Origin: Streptomyces sp. Je 1-332 | GTDB taxonomy: Bacteria > Actinomycetota > Actinomycetes > Streptomycetales > Streptomycetaceae | Length of the DNA stretch: 64,000 nucleotides | Direction: 5' to 3' | Assembly (NCBI RefSeq): GCF_040730185.1 | Contig: NZ_CP160402.1 | Coordinates: 6,076,001-6,140,000 of the forward strand | In this document: positions 25,831-34,614 of the stretch, in pieces | Numbering within the stretch: position 1 is the stretch's first letter | Layout of the letters: each line of letters opens with the position of its first letter | Position numbers and translations under genes: made by a program | Notes under the pieces: model-generated | Database searches by the model: none | What the model was told of the DNA's origin: nothing | What the model saw: only the letters and a program-made list of their open reading frames with translations

Positions 25831-26136
25831 GTGCACGAGCAGCGGGCTCAGGCCATCCGAACCATGCTCATCCAGCAGCTCATCGCCGTACGCCCCGAGA
25901 TCGCCGAGCGCACGGTCACCGACCGCTCCGCACTCACCGGAGATCTCGGCATGGACTCCGTCGAGCTTGCGGAGACCTTCGAACGCATCAGGGACTGCTT
26001 CGGGACGGTCCACATCGCCGGCTGGCTGGCGACCGCGACCCGCGCCGACGGCGACACCGTCGGCAGCCTGGTGCGCTACCTCGACAGCATGGTCCCGGCC
26101 GGCGCGCCGGAGCCCGTGACCGCGGGGAGCCGGTGA
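25831..26136 (+). CDS. Acyl carrier protein (ACP2)
   Basis: 101 aa from GTG 25831, with GGGGAG five bases upstream. Phosphopantetheine Ser in LGMDSVELAETFERI. It overlaps the following acyl-CoA dehydrogenase-like gene by one base (TGATG). Its loop after helix II (CFGTVHIAGWLATATR) is unlike fatty-acid ACP and resembles ACPs dedicated to small starter acyl groups. It probably presents substrate to the two flavoproteins encoded next. Confidence 0.85.
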   Translation: MHEQRAQAIRTMLIQQLIAVRPEIAERTVTDRSALTGDLGMDSVELAETFERIRDCFGTVHIAGWLATATRADGDTVGSLVRYLDSMVPAGAPEPVTAGSR

Positions 26137-27323
26137 TGACCACCACCACAGCCCCGGCGCGCACGGATGTGGTCGCCCTCGCCACCGAACTGGCCGGCAC
26201 GTTCGCGGAGCGCGCGGCCGGCCACGACCGCGACGGCTCCTTCCCCCGGGAGAACATCGCCGACCTGGTCGCCTCCGGTTATATGTCGATGACCGTCCCG
26301 CCCGAGCACGGAGGCGGCGGCGCGAGCCTCGAAGAGCTGTGCCGGGCCCAGCAGACGCTCGCCGCGGCCTGTGCCAACACCGCCTTCGCGGTCAACATGC
26401 ACGTCCACGGCATCGCGATGATCGCGGGCATCGGCGGCGAGGCCGCCACCCGCGCCTACCGGTCGATCGTCGACGACGGCGCCGTCATCGCGGGCGGCTT
26501 CAGCGAGCCCGGAGTCGGCGGCAACTGGTGGCACCCCACGACCAAGGCCGAGCCGGTGCCCGGCGGTTATCTGCTCAACGGCCGCAAGGGCTTCTTCACC
26601 GGCTTCCCCGCGGCCGACCTCCTCTTTCTCTCCGCCGCGCTGACCGACGACCGCGGACTGCCGCAGCCGGTGGGCTTCCTGGTCCCCAAGCCGGAGCAGG
26701 GCGTGCGGGTCACCGGTGAGTGGGACGCCGCCGGTATGCGGGCCACCGGCAGCCACTCCCTGGCACTCGAGGACTTCTTCGTCCCCGCGGACCGCATGGT
26801 CGGCGAACCCGGAGCGCTGCCCCTGATGTTCATGCAGGGCGTCCACTGGGCGTGGTGCAGCTTCGCCTCCGTATTCCTCGGGATCGCGCGCGGCGCCCTC
26901 GACCTCGTCGTACGCGAGCAGCGCGGCCGGACCCTGCACGTCCTGGACCGGACCGTGGCGCATCTGCCGGGAGTCCAGTTCCGGGTCGCGGAGATGCGGA
27001 CCCGTTACGCGGCCGCCGAGGCCCACCTCTACCAGGCGGTGCGCGCCGATCACGACGCCGCCGTGGCCGCCGATCCGCTGGGCCACTACATCGAGATGAG
27101 CGTCATGAAGAACAGCGTGTGCCGCCTCGCCCACGAGGTCGTCACGCTCGCGATGCAGGTACAGGGCGGCTCCGCGCTGCTATCCGGCCACCCGTTGCAG
27201 CGGATGTACCGCGACGTCGTCGCCGGGCTGCTCGTGCCGCCGAACTCCGACGTCACCGCCGAGTGGTCGGGCAAGCACGCGCTCGGAGTGCCCGTGTTCG
27301 CCGAGCCCCGATGGGAGGGATGA
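26136..27323 (+). CDS. Acyl-CoA dehydrogenase-fold flavoprotein 1
   Basis: 395 aa. ACAD fold: N-terminal helical domain, FAD/beta domain with GFSEPGVGGNWWHP and NGRKGFFTGFPAAD, and a C-terminal helical domain ending QVQGGSALLSGHPLQRMYRDV. The usual catalytic-Glu element (YEGT after RD) is absent; the segment reads VAGLLVPPNSDV. It may use a Glu elsewhere, as long-chain or prolyl-ACP dehydrogenases do, or be a flavin oxygenase of the same fold. It is adjacent to ACP2 and paralogous to the next gene, so carrier-bound acyl oxidation is the best guess. Confidence 0.75.
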   Translation: MTTTTAPARTDVVALATELAGTFAERAAGHDRDGSFPRENIADLVASGYMSMTVPPEHGGGGASLEELCRAQQTLAAACANTAFAVNMHVHGIAMIAGIGGEAATRAYRSIVDDGAVIAGGFSEPGVGGNWWHPTTKAEPVPGGYLLNGRKGFFTGFPAADLLFLSAALTDDRGLPQPVGFLVPKPEQGVRVTGEWDAAGMRATGSHSLALEDFFVPADRMVGEPGALPLMFMQGVHWAWCSFASVFLGIARGALDLVVREQRGRTLHVLDRTVAHLPGVQFRVAEMRTRYAAAEAHLYQAVRADHDAAVAADPLGHYIEMSVMKNSVCRLAHEVVTLAMQVQGGSALLSGHPLQRMYRDVVAGLLVPPNSDVTAEWSGKHALGVPVFAEPRWEG

Positions 27324-27328
27324 GCGGC

Positions 27329-28528
27329 ATGACCGCCGTCGACAGCACGCCCGTGACACGGGACACCCAGTGGCAGGAACTACGCGCCACCGCACAGGAG
27401 CTGGCCGAGAAGTTCTCCGCGCGCTCCGAACAGAGCTACGACAAGGGGGAGTTCGTCGCCGACAACATCCGGGACCTGATCGAGTCGGGGATCACCGCCG
27501 TCAACGTACCCGAGGACATGGGCGGGTTCGAGGCGACCCTGGAGGAGAACACCCTGCTCCTGCGGATCATCGCGGGCGGCTGTGGCTCCACCGCGTTCAC
27601 CCTCGCCATCCACGCCGTACTGACCGGCTCCATGCGCAGTGACCTGAGCGCCGCCGTGCGGACGCGGATGTTCGCCGCGGTGCGTGACGGGGCCTTCATC
27701 GTCGGGCCGTTCACCGACGAGGGCTCGGGCGGCAACTGGGTGCGGCCCTCCACCGTCGCGCGCCGCGAGGGTGACGGCTTCGTCCTCGACGGTCTCAAGC
27801 ACTTCGCCACCGGCTTCGACGCCGCGACCCACCTGGTCATCACGGCAGGCCTGGACGACGCGCACCTGGAGCCGCCGTTCAACCTCGCCGCCTTCTTCGT
27901 GGAGAAGCCTGAGCAGGGCGTCGAAGTGGCCGCTCCCTGGAGCGGGTTCGCGCTCCCCATGACCGGATCGCACTCTATCTCCCTCACCTCGCTGCGGGTG
28001 AGCGCGGACGACTCGGTCTTCCCCGACGGGCTCACCCCCCTCTTCGTGATGGCCCGTCAGCAATGGGGCCACTACTGCTTTGCCGCGGTCTTCCTGGGCC
28101 TCGCGCACCGCGCGTACGAGCTGGCGGTGGAACGTACCCGGGGCCGCTCCACCACGGCGGTCGCCGATCTGGCGAAGCTGCCCGGCATCCAGTTCGCCGT
28201 CGCCCGCATGCGCTCGTCCCTGGCCACCATGGACGCCCTGCTCACGGAGTACGCGACCCGGCACGTCGACGCGGGAGACGATCTGCCCGCCTTCGTCGCG
28301 GACACCTGCGTCCCCAAGTACTTCATCACCAACGAGGCCGAGCACGTCGTCGCGACCGCCTTCGAGGTGATCGGGGGCTCCGGCATCCGGGAAGGCTCCC
28401 GGATCGGCCAGATCTGGCGCGACGTGAAGGCCGGACCCCTGCTGCCGTTCACCAACGACCTCGCCCGCGAGTACATCGGCAAGGCCGCGCTCGGCATCAG
28501 CCCCGTCGAGACCCCGAGGTGGGTGTGA
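27329..28528 (+). CDS. Acyl-CoA dehydrogenase-fold flavoprotein 2
   Basis: 399 aa from ATG 27329, preferred over ATG 27320 because GGGAGGG lies nine bases before the former and directly abuts the latter. FAD domain: GPFTDEGSGGNWVRP and DGLKHFATGFDAAT; C-terminal GGSGIREGSRIGQIWRDVKAG. Again no YEGT motif (PLLPFTNDLAREY). It is similar in size and layout to the preceding protein, so the two may form a heteromeric dehydrogenase or act in sequence. The next methyltransferase gene starts on its stop codon. Confidence 0.75.
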   Translation: MTAVDSTPVTRDTQWQELRATAQELAEKFSARSEQSYDKGEFVADNIRDLIESGITAVNVPEDMGGFEATLEENTLLLRIIAGGCGSTAFTLAIHAVLTGSMRSDLSAAVRTRMFAAVRDGAFIVGPFTDEGSGGNWVRPSTVARREGDGFVLDGLKHFATGFDAATHLVITAGLDDAHLEPPFNLAAFFVEKPEQGVEVAAPWSGFALPMTGSHSISLTSLRVSADDSVFPDGLTPLFVMARQQWGHYCFAAVFLGLAHRAYELAVERTRGRSTTAVADLAKLPGIQFAVARMRSSLATMDALLTEYATRHVDAGDDLPAFVADTCVPKYFITNEAEHVVATAFEVIGGSGIREGSRIGQIWRDVKAGPLLPFTNDLAREYIGKAALGISPVETPRWV

Positions 28529-29289
28529 TGACCGCGCCCACCGATCACCGCATCGACAACGACTACTACGAAGAGGTCGGCGACGGCTGGTGGGACCCCG
28601 AGGGCCCGCTGCGCGCCCTCCACGAGATGAACGGCGCCCGCACCGGCCACTTCGACCGCGTCCTGCGCTCCCACTTCCCCGGCAGCCCGCGCGACGAGCT
28701 GCGCGTCGTCGACCTCGGCTGCGGCGGCGGCCTGGTGTCCGAGAACCTCGCCGCCCGTGGCTACCAGGTGACGGGCATCGATCTGTCACCCGGCACGATC
28801 GACGCCGCCCGGCGGCACGCGGCCGCCACGGGCGTCCCGGTGGCCTACCGGGTCGGTTCCGCCTACGGCACCGGCCTTCCTGATGCCTGCGCCGAGGCGG
28901 TCGTCGCCTCCGACGTCCTGGAGCACTTCCACGACGTACCGGCCGCCCTCGCCGAGATCGACCGGCTCCTCGTACCGGGCGGTGTGCTCCTCTTCGACAC
29001 TGTCAACCGCACCGTACGCAGCTATCTGCTGCTCATCCTGGTCGCCGAGAAGCTGCTGCGGATCATCCAGCCCGGCACGCACAACTGGCGGATGTTCATC
29101 CGCCCCGCCGAGCTCGCCGTGCTCCTGGCCCGGCACGGGCTCGGACTCGGTGAACTGCACGGCCTGGGCCCCGCACGCCCGATTCCCGCACTCCTGCCAG
29201 GTCTGCTGCGCCACCGCAGGCTCGGCGACTTCACCCTCACCGGCGACCTCTCGGCCAGCTACATCGGCCACGCCACCAAGACCTCCTGA
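28528..29289 (+). CDS. SAM-dependent methyltransferase, UbiG-like
   Basis: 253 aa class I methyltransferase. SAM motif I VVDLGCGGGLVSENLA (about residue 62), GIDLSPGTIDAARRHA and ASDVLEHFHDVPAAL. The remainder (LLFDTVNRTVRSYLLL, NWRMFIRPAEL) matches UbiG-type O-methyltransferases that act on phenolic hydroxyls. An aromatic phenol made by the type III PKS two genes downstream is a plausible substrate. One-base overlap with the upstream gene. Confidence 0.8.
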   Translation: MTAPTDHRIDNDYYEEVGDGWWDPEGPLRALHEMNGARTGHFDRVLRSHFPGSPRDELRVVDLGCGGGLVSENLAARGYQVTGIDLSPGTIDAARRHAAATGVPVAYRVGSAYGTGLPDACAEAVVASDVLEHFHDVPAALAEIDRLLVPGGVLLFDTVNRTVRSYLLLILVAEKLLRIIQPGTHNWRMFIRPAELAVLLARHGLGLGELHGLGPARPIPALLPGLLRHRRLGDFTLTGDLSASYIGHATKTS

Positions 29290-29314
29290 GCCATCCAGAC
29301 ACCTGAAGGACGCC

Positions 29315-29800
29315 ATGGTCTCCATACGTTCCGCCAGCACCCGTGGGATCGAGGTCCGGGCCGAACCGGACGCCGTGCGGGCCCTGTTGCTCGACACCGT
29401 CACCTGCGGTCTGCTGATGCCCGGCGTCGAGTCCCTCACCGACGAGGGCGACGGCATCCACCACTACCGCCTGGAGACCATCTCCAACGGCGCTGTCAGC
29501 CACACCCCCGACCACCGCACCCGTTTCGACACCGCCGACCCGGCACGGATCAGCTGGGCACCGGTCGGCGATCACAACTTCCGTTCCTGGGGCGAGTTCC
29601 GCACCCAGCCCGGCACCACGCCCGGCACCACCTACCTGGAGATCGACACCCGCTCCGAGGCAGACGTCGACATCGCCCCGGTGGTCCTGCCGCTCGTCGA
29701 GCCGTTCGCGCGGCAGCAGAGCGACAAGGTCACCGAGGGCTTCCTCGACGCCATCAAGGAGCGGGCGGAGCGGGCGGCCGTCGCCGGGGTGACGGGATGA
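29315..29800 (+). CDS. SRPBCC (polyketide cyclase/START-like) protein
   Basis: 161 aa from ATG 29315. It has the helix-grip pattern of the family: an initial strand, RAEPDAVRALLLD helix, central strands around HHYRLETISNG and TYLEIDTRSEAD, and a long C-terminal helix (FARQQSDKVTEGFLDAIKERAERA). No catalytic residue is obvious. It overlaps the type III PKS start by 4 nt, so a role in cyclising or binding the PKS product is suggested by position only. Confidence 0.6.
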   Translation: MVSIRSASTRGIEVRAEPDAVRALLLDTVTCGLLMPGVESLTDEGDGIHHYRLETISNGAVSHTPDHRTRFDTADPARISWAPVGDHNFRSWGEFRTQPGTTPGTTYLEIDTRSEADVDIAPVVLPLVEPFARQQSDKVTEGFLDAIKERAERAAVAGVTG

Positions 29801-30861
29801 GCGCGGGCCGGCTGCTCGCGCTGCGCACCGCGGTCCCGCCGACTCTCGTACCGCAGCGGAGCGCCTTCGACGAGCGGTACCGGGAGATGTTCGAGAGCGT
29901 CCCGCAGGCCGAGGAGATCTTCCGCGGCTCGGGCGTGACGAGCAGGCACATGGCCTGGGACCCGCGCACCGCCTACCGCGACGGCTACCCGCCCATCAAG
30001 GCCCGGATGGAGGCCTGGCAGGAGCACTTCCTCGCCATGGGCCGGCAGACCGTCGGCGGTGTGCTCGACGCGGCCGGTCCCACGGCCCGCGAGCGGATCG
30101 GCAGCTTCGTCGTGGCCAGCTGCACCGGATACGCGGGGCCGACCCCCGAGATCCTCCTGGCCAAGGAGTTCGGCCTGCGGCAGGACCTGCGCCGCACCTT
30201 CATCGGGCACATGGGCTGCTATGCGGCGTTCAACGTGCTCAAGACCGCCCTCGACGCGCTCGCCGCGCGCCCCGGAGAGCTGGTTCTCGCCGGCTGCGGC
30301 GAGGTGTGCTCGGTGCACCAACGGCCCGAGTTCACCGCCGAACAGGCCGTGGTCAACGCCCTGTTCGGGGACGCGGGAGCGATGATGCTCCTCGGCGGCG
30401 ACGATGAATGCGACGCCGACGGGCCGGGGCCGGTGTTCCTCGGCACCCACACCGAGACCCACCCCGACACCCTCGAAGCGATGAGCTGGCACATCGAGGA
30501 CTCGGCGTTCCGCATGACGCTCTCGCCGTACGTCCCCTTCTACCTCGCCGAGAACATCGAACCGTTCGTGAAGCGGCTCCTGGCTCCGTACGGCCTCGGC
30601 ACCGGCGACGTACAGCACTGGGGCGTCCACCCCGGCGGCCCGAAGATCATCGACTTCGTGGGGGAGAAGCTCGCACTGACCCCCGGTCAGCTCGGACCCT
30701 CGCGCGGCGTGCTCGCCGAGAACGGCAACTGCTCGTCCGCCACCATCCTGCTCATTCTCGAACGCATCCTGCGCGAAAGCCGCCCGGAGCCCGGCGAGCA
30801 CGCCGTACTCATGGCGTTCGGACCCGGCCTGACCATGGAGTCGGCGCTCGTCCGCTTCTGA
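29797..30861 (+). CDS. Type III polyketide synthase
   Basis: 354 aa chalcone-synthase-fold homodimeric PKS. The catalytic triad is complete: Cys141 (HMGCYAAFN), His278 (WGVHPGGPKI) and Asn311 (AENGNCSSAT). It accepts acyl starters directly (CoA, or in some cases ACP-bound) and extends with malonyl-CoA to give resorcinols, pyrones or similar. The large hydrophobic residues around WHIEDSAFRM form the usual gate, and no broad conclusion on chain length is possible. It sits in an operon with carrier proteins, flavoproteins and methyltransferases, so its starter may come from ACP1/ACP2 or FAAL1. Type III PKS together with a tetronate pathway is an unusual combination. Confidence 0.92.
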   Translation: MSAGRLLALRTAVPPTLVPQRSAFDERYREMFESVPQAEEIFRGSGVTSRHMAWDPRTAYRDGYPPIKARMEAWQEHFLAMGRQTVGGVLDAAGPTARERIGSFVVASCTGYAGPTPEILLAKEFGLRQDLRRTFIGHMGCYAAFNVLKTALDALAARPGELVLAGCGEVCSVHQRPEFTAEQAVVNALFGDAGAMMLLGGDDECDADGPGPVFLGTHTETHPDTLEAMSWHIEDSAFRMTLSPYVPFYLAENIEPFVKRLLAPYGLGTGDVQHWGVHPGGPKIIDFVGEKLALTPGQLGPSRGVLAENGNCSSATILLILERILRESRPEPGEHAVLMAFGPGLTMESALVRF

Positions 30862-30886
30862 ATCCCCCGATCCGATGGGACCCGCC

Positions 30887-31765
30887 ATGACCAGCGCACT
30901 GCAGCCCCGATGGGCGACGCCCGATCTGCACGCCGCGATCAAGGACCACTACGACGGCCTGATCGAGCTGTACGAGGACCTGTGGGGCGAGCACATCCAC
31001 CACGGCTACTGGGCCGAGGACGAGCCCGACCCCGGCCGGCACGCCGCCCAGGTGCGCCTCGTCGAGGAACTGATGAGCTTCGGTCCGCTGCCCGAGGGCA
31101 GCCGGGTCCTGGACGCGGGCTGCGGCATCGGCGCCTCCGCCGTCCACCTCGCCCAGCGCCTCGGCTGCCAGGTCGACGGCATCACGATCAGCGCCGAGCA
31201 GATCACGCGCGCCGAGGCGAAGGCCGCCGAGGGCGGCGTCACCGACCGCACCACCTTCCGGCTCGTCGACGCGCTGCACACCGACTACGCCGACGGCACC
31301 TTCGACGTCGTATGGGCGCTGGAGAGCTGCGAACTCATGCCGGACAAGCGGGCCTTCCTCGCCGAGTGCCTGCGGGTCCTCAAACCCGGCGGCACGCTGC
31401 TCGTCGCCACCTGGTGCGCCCGCGACGACAGCCTCTCCGCCGACGAGACCAGGCTGATGGGGCGCATCTACCGCGACTTCGTGGTCTCCCACGTGCTGCC
31501 GCTCGACCAGTACCGCGACCTCGCCGACGGCCTCGGCTTCACCGCTATCCGCACCGACGACTGGTCGGAGCGGGTGTGGGACACCTGGAAGCTCTCCAGC
31601 GACATCGTCAAGCCCGTGGTCCGCGACCCCTCCGTGGTGTGGAAGCTGGTCAGGGCCAAGGGAATGGACATCTTCCGCTTCCTCAACTCCGTGCCCCTGA
31701 TGAAGCAGGCGTACGACCGTGGCGTGATGCGCTACGGCGTCCTGCGCGCCGAACGCCCCCTGTGA
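30887..31765 (+). CDS. SAM-dependent methyltransferase, tocopherol-MT/UbiE-like
   Basis: 292 aa from ATG 30887 (an in-frame ATG at 30875 is possible). SAM site VLDAGCGIGASAVHLA, GITISAEQITRAEAKA, and VVWALESCELMPDKRAFL, typical of the gamma-tocopherol / C-methyltransferase-like group. HHGYW at the N-terminus is common in this group. It could C- or O-methylate the type III PKS product; the sequence alone does not settle which. Confidence 0.78.
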   Translation: MTSALQPRWATPDLHAAIKDHYDGLIELYEDLWGEHIHHGYWAEDEPDPGRHAAQVRLVEELMSFGPLPEGSRVLDAGCGIGASAVHLAQRLGCQVDGITISAEQITRAEAKAAEGGVTDRTTFRLVDALHTDYADGTFDVVWALESCELMPDKRAFLAECLRVLKPGGTLLVATWCARDDSLSADETRLMGRIYRDFVVSHVLPLDQYRDLADGLGFTAIRTDDWSERVWDTWKLSSDIVKPVVRDPSVVWKLVRAKGMDIFRFLNSVPLMKQAYDRGVMRYGVLRAERPL

Positions 31766-31793
31766 CCCGCATCCCACGACCCTGGAGAGCACG

Positions 31794-33299
31794 ATGACCA
31801 CAACGGCCGAACCAGGCGCTCCCCTCATCGAGTCCCTGGTGGCGGACCTGCTCACCCAACCGTGGCTGATCGACCTGTTCACCGAGCTGGCCGAACGGCA
31901 GTCGGGGTCCATGGCGGCGGCCGAGCGGCTGCGCCAGGTCGACGTCACCAACCACGCCTTCTGGCCCTTCCACGCCCCGCAGTTCCCGCTGGTGGTGACC
32001 GGCGCGCACGGCAGCCGCCTGACCGACGTGGACGGCAACACCTACATCGACTGCCATCTGGGATTCGGTGCCCAGGCCCTGCACGGGCACAGCCCGGAGC
32101 CGGTCGTCGACTTCGTCCGCGAACAGCTGGCAGCCACCACCGGCAACGGCTACTGCCATCCCGTCGAGGAGCGGCTCATCGGTCTCCTCAAGGAGTTCGT
32201 GCCGCACTGCGAGAAGTTCGCCTTCCTCAACTCCGGCACCGACGCCACCGCGGCCGCGATCCGCCTGGCCCGCGCGCACACCGGCCGGCGCATGGTCGCC
32301 AAGTTCGAGGGCTCCCTCCACGGGGTGCATGAACTGGGCATGCACAACACCGCGTTCTGGTACCACGGCCACCCCGCCCAGTCCTTCCCGGGGATCGAGG
32401 GCGACGGGGCGGTCGAGCCCCGTTCCGCGCTGACGGGTGTGCCGAACGCCGATCCGCGCGACCTGCTCGTCCTGCCCAACGACCCGGTCGTCGCCCTCGC
32501 CCTCATCGAGAAGCACAAGGACGAGCTGGCCTGCGTGCTCGGCGAGGCCGTCTCCTCGTCCTTCCCGTTCGCCGAGCACACCGTTCCGCTGATCCGCGCC
32601 GTCTCCGATTCCTGCCGCCGGCTGCGCGTCCCGTTCATCCTCGACGAAGTGCTCACCGGATTCCGGTACGGTCCCGGCGGCGCGGGCGCGCACTTCGGCA
32701 TCGAGGCCGACCTCTACTGCTTCGGCAAGGTCATCAGCGGCCTCGGCATCCCGCTGTCCGCCGTCGCGGGACGGGCCGCGCTCCTGGACCACACACAGAC
32801 CTCCGGTCTTCCACTGACCGACATCGGCCGCAAGACCTGCGTCCAGACCACGCATGTCGGCAACCACCTGGCGCTGAGCGCCTCGTACGCGAGCCTGAGC
32901 CTGCTCCACGAGCAGCGGGACACGTACTACACCGAGACCCGGGCCAAGGTCGACGGCATCCAGCGACGGCTCGCGGCCTTCCGCGCGGAGACCGGCATCC
33001 CGCTGCGCCTCGTCGGGTTCGGCGACTTCATCGGGTCGTTCGGCTTCCTGGAGCACGAGAGCTACGACGACTACCGCACGTTCGCCGGATCGGTGAACCC
33101 CATCGCGTTCTTCCTGCTGACCCTGATGCTGCGCAAGCGCGGCTTCTACACGCTGAGCCTGCCGATGCTGTTCACCGGGGGCGCGCACAGCGAGGAGGAC
33201 CTGGTGGCGCTCACCACGGCCGTGACGGACTCGGCGCGCGAACTGCACAGCCACGGCTTTCCGTTCATCCTCCCGGGAGCGGGGGCCGAGGCGCGGTGA
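31794..33299 (+). CDS. Class III PLP aminotransferase (glutamate-1-semialdehyde aminomutase-like)
   Basis: 501 aa. PLP Asp in FILDEVLTGFRYGPGG, Schiff-base Lys in YCFGKVISGLGIPLSA, GTDATAAAIRLARAHTGR and KFEGSLHGVHE. The N-terminal extension of about 60 residues precedes the fold. It introduces or moves an amino group on an aldehyde/ketone intermediate. GSA-type members in biosynthetic clusters often work on carrier-bound substrates. Together with the PLP decarboxylase upstream it supports an amine in the product. It overlaps the following oxidoreductase by four bases. Confidence 0.82.
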   Translation: MTTTAEPGAPLIESLVADLLTQPWLIDLFTELAERQSGSMAAAERLRQVDVTNHAFWPFHAPQFPLVVTGAHGSRLTDVDGNTYIDCHLGFGAQALHGHSPEPVVDFVREQLAATTGNGYCHPVEERLIGLLKEFVPHCEKFAFLNSGTDATAAAIRLARAHTGRRMVAKFEGSLHGVHELGMHNTAFWYHGHPAQSFPGIEGDGAVEPRSALTGVPNADPRDLLVLPNDPVVALALIEKHKDELACVLGEAVSSSFPFAEHTVPLIRAVSDSCRRLRVPFILDEVLTGFRYGPGGAGAHFGIEADLYCFGKVISGLGIPLSAVAGRAALLDHTQTSGLPLTDIGRKTCVQTTHVGNHLALSASYASLSLLHEQRDTYYTETRAKVDGIQRRLAAFRAETGIPLRLVGFGDFIGSFGFLEHESYDDYRTFAGSVNPIAFFLLTLMLRKRGFYTLSLPMLFTGGAHSEEDLVALTTAVTDSARELHSHGFPFILPGAGAEAR

Positions 33300-34579
33300 G
33301 CGGCTCAGGGGAGTACCCCCGCACGGCGCACGACGCCGACGCCGTGGTGATCGGGGCCGGCATCGCGGGCCTCGTCGCTGCTGTCAAGCTCGCGTCCGGC
33401 GCCGGCGGCCGTGGTGTGCTGCTGCTCGAAGCGGGCAGCGAACCGGGCGGCCGGGCGCGCACCACGGAGCACCAGGGGTACGCCCTCAACTTCGGACCGC
33501 GGGCCCTGTACCGCGCCACGGCCAAGGAGTTGAGGGCACTGGGCCTCCGCGTCGAGGGCGGGGAGCCGGACATCGCGGGCGCCTCGGTCCTGCGCGGAGG
33601 TGCCTTCCATCCCGGATACGCCGCCGCCGGGCCCCTGCTGCGCACGGCGCTCCTCTCCCGGCGCGAACGCGTCGCCGTGGCCCGGCTCCTGGCCCTGTGC
33701 CGCACGCGTGCCCGGCTCGCCCGCAGCGACGCGGCCCAGTGGCTCGCGGCACGGCTGCCGACGGAGCGGGCGCGGCAGGCCGCGTTCGCCGTCCTGCGCA
33801 TCAGTACGTATGTGGGCCGCCCCGAGATGATCGCCGCGGACGCCCTCACCGCGCACTTCGCCGAAGTCCGCCGTGGTGTGCTCTATCTCGACGGCGGCTG
33901 GGGGAGCGTGGTCGACGGGCTTGCCGCGCGGGCGCGTGACCTCGGCGTCGAACTGCGCACCGGGGCGCGGGCAGTGGCGGTGGAGGGCGGCGGGAAGCCG
34001 TGCGTGCGGCTCGCGGACGGCTCGTCGGTGACCGGCCGCTCGGTGGTCGTCGCCGGGCTGCCGCCCCGGGCCGCCGCGGAACTTCTCGGGCGCCCGGAAC
34101 TCGCCGCCGGGTCCGGACGTCCTTTGCACACGGCCTGTCTGGACGTGGCGCTCAGCCAACTCCCCGACCCTGGACGCGCGTTGGTCTTCGGCGTGGACGA
34201 CCCCGTATATCTCTCGGACTTCTCCCGCGCGTCGCGCGTCGCGCCGCCCGGCGGAGCCGTCCTGCACCTGGCCCGGTACGACGACGGGGCGGGGCTCGCA
34301 CCCGCGCAGGTCCGTGCCCGCCTGTACGGACTGCTCGACCGCTGTCAGCCCGGCTGGCGCGACGTCCTCGTGCACGAGCGCTTCCTGCCCCGCATGACCA
34401 CGATGAGCGCCGTGCCGCAGCCGCGGTTCGGCGGACTCGCGGGCCGTCCCGGCGCGCGGGTACCCGGTGTCCCCGGCGTGTACCTGGCCGGCGACTGGGT
34501 CGGCCCCACCGGACTGCTCGCGGACGCCAGCGTGCTCAGCGCGGTCCGGGCGGCCGAAGAGGCGGCCACCCGCCTGTGA
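33296..34579 (+). CDS. FAD-dependent amine oxidase/phytoene desaturase-like oxidoreductase
   Basis: 427 aa from GTG 33296 (GTGA overlap). Dinucleotide motif VVIGAGIAGLVAAVKLA near residue 16, then GRAR and NFGPRALYR. C-terminal FAD-contact region: LAGDWVGPTGLLADASVLSAVRAAEEAA. The family includes phytoene desaturases, protoporphyrinogen oxidases and related dehydrogenases. It is placed between an aminotransferase and an FMN reductase. Could oxidise an amine or desaturate a chain; undecided. Confidence 0.75.
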   Translation: MSGSGEYPRTAHDADAVVIGAGIAGLVAAVKLASGAGGRGVLLLEAGSEPGGRARTTEHQGYALNFGPRALYRATAKELRALGLRVEGGEPDIAGASVLRGGAFHPGYAAAGPLLRTALLSRRERVAVARLLALCRTRARLARSDAAQWLAARLPTERARQAAFAVLRISTYVGRPEMIAADALTAHFAEVRRGVLYLDGGWGSVVDGLAARARDLGVELRTGARAVAVEGGGKPCVRLADGSSVTGRSVVVAGLPPRAAAELLGRPELAAGSGRPLHTACLDVALSQLPDPGRALVFGVDDPVYLSDFSRASRVAPPGGAVLHLARYDDGAGLAPAQVRARLYGLLDRCQPGWRDVLVHERFLPRMTTMSAVPQPRFGGLAGRPGARVPGVPGVYLAGDWVGPTGLLADASVLSAVRAAEEAATRL

Positions 34580-34614
34580 CCGTTTCCTGATCCGTCCTCC
34601 TCCCGGGAGTCACC

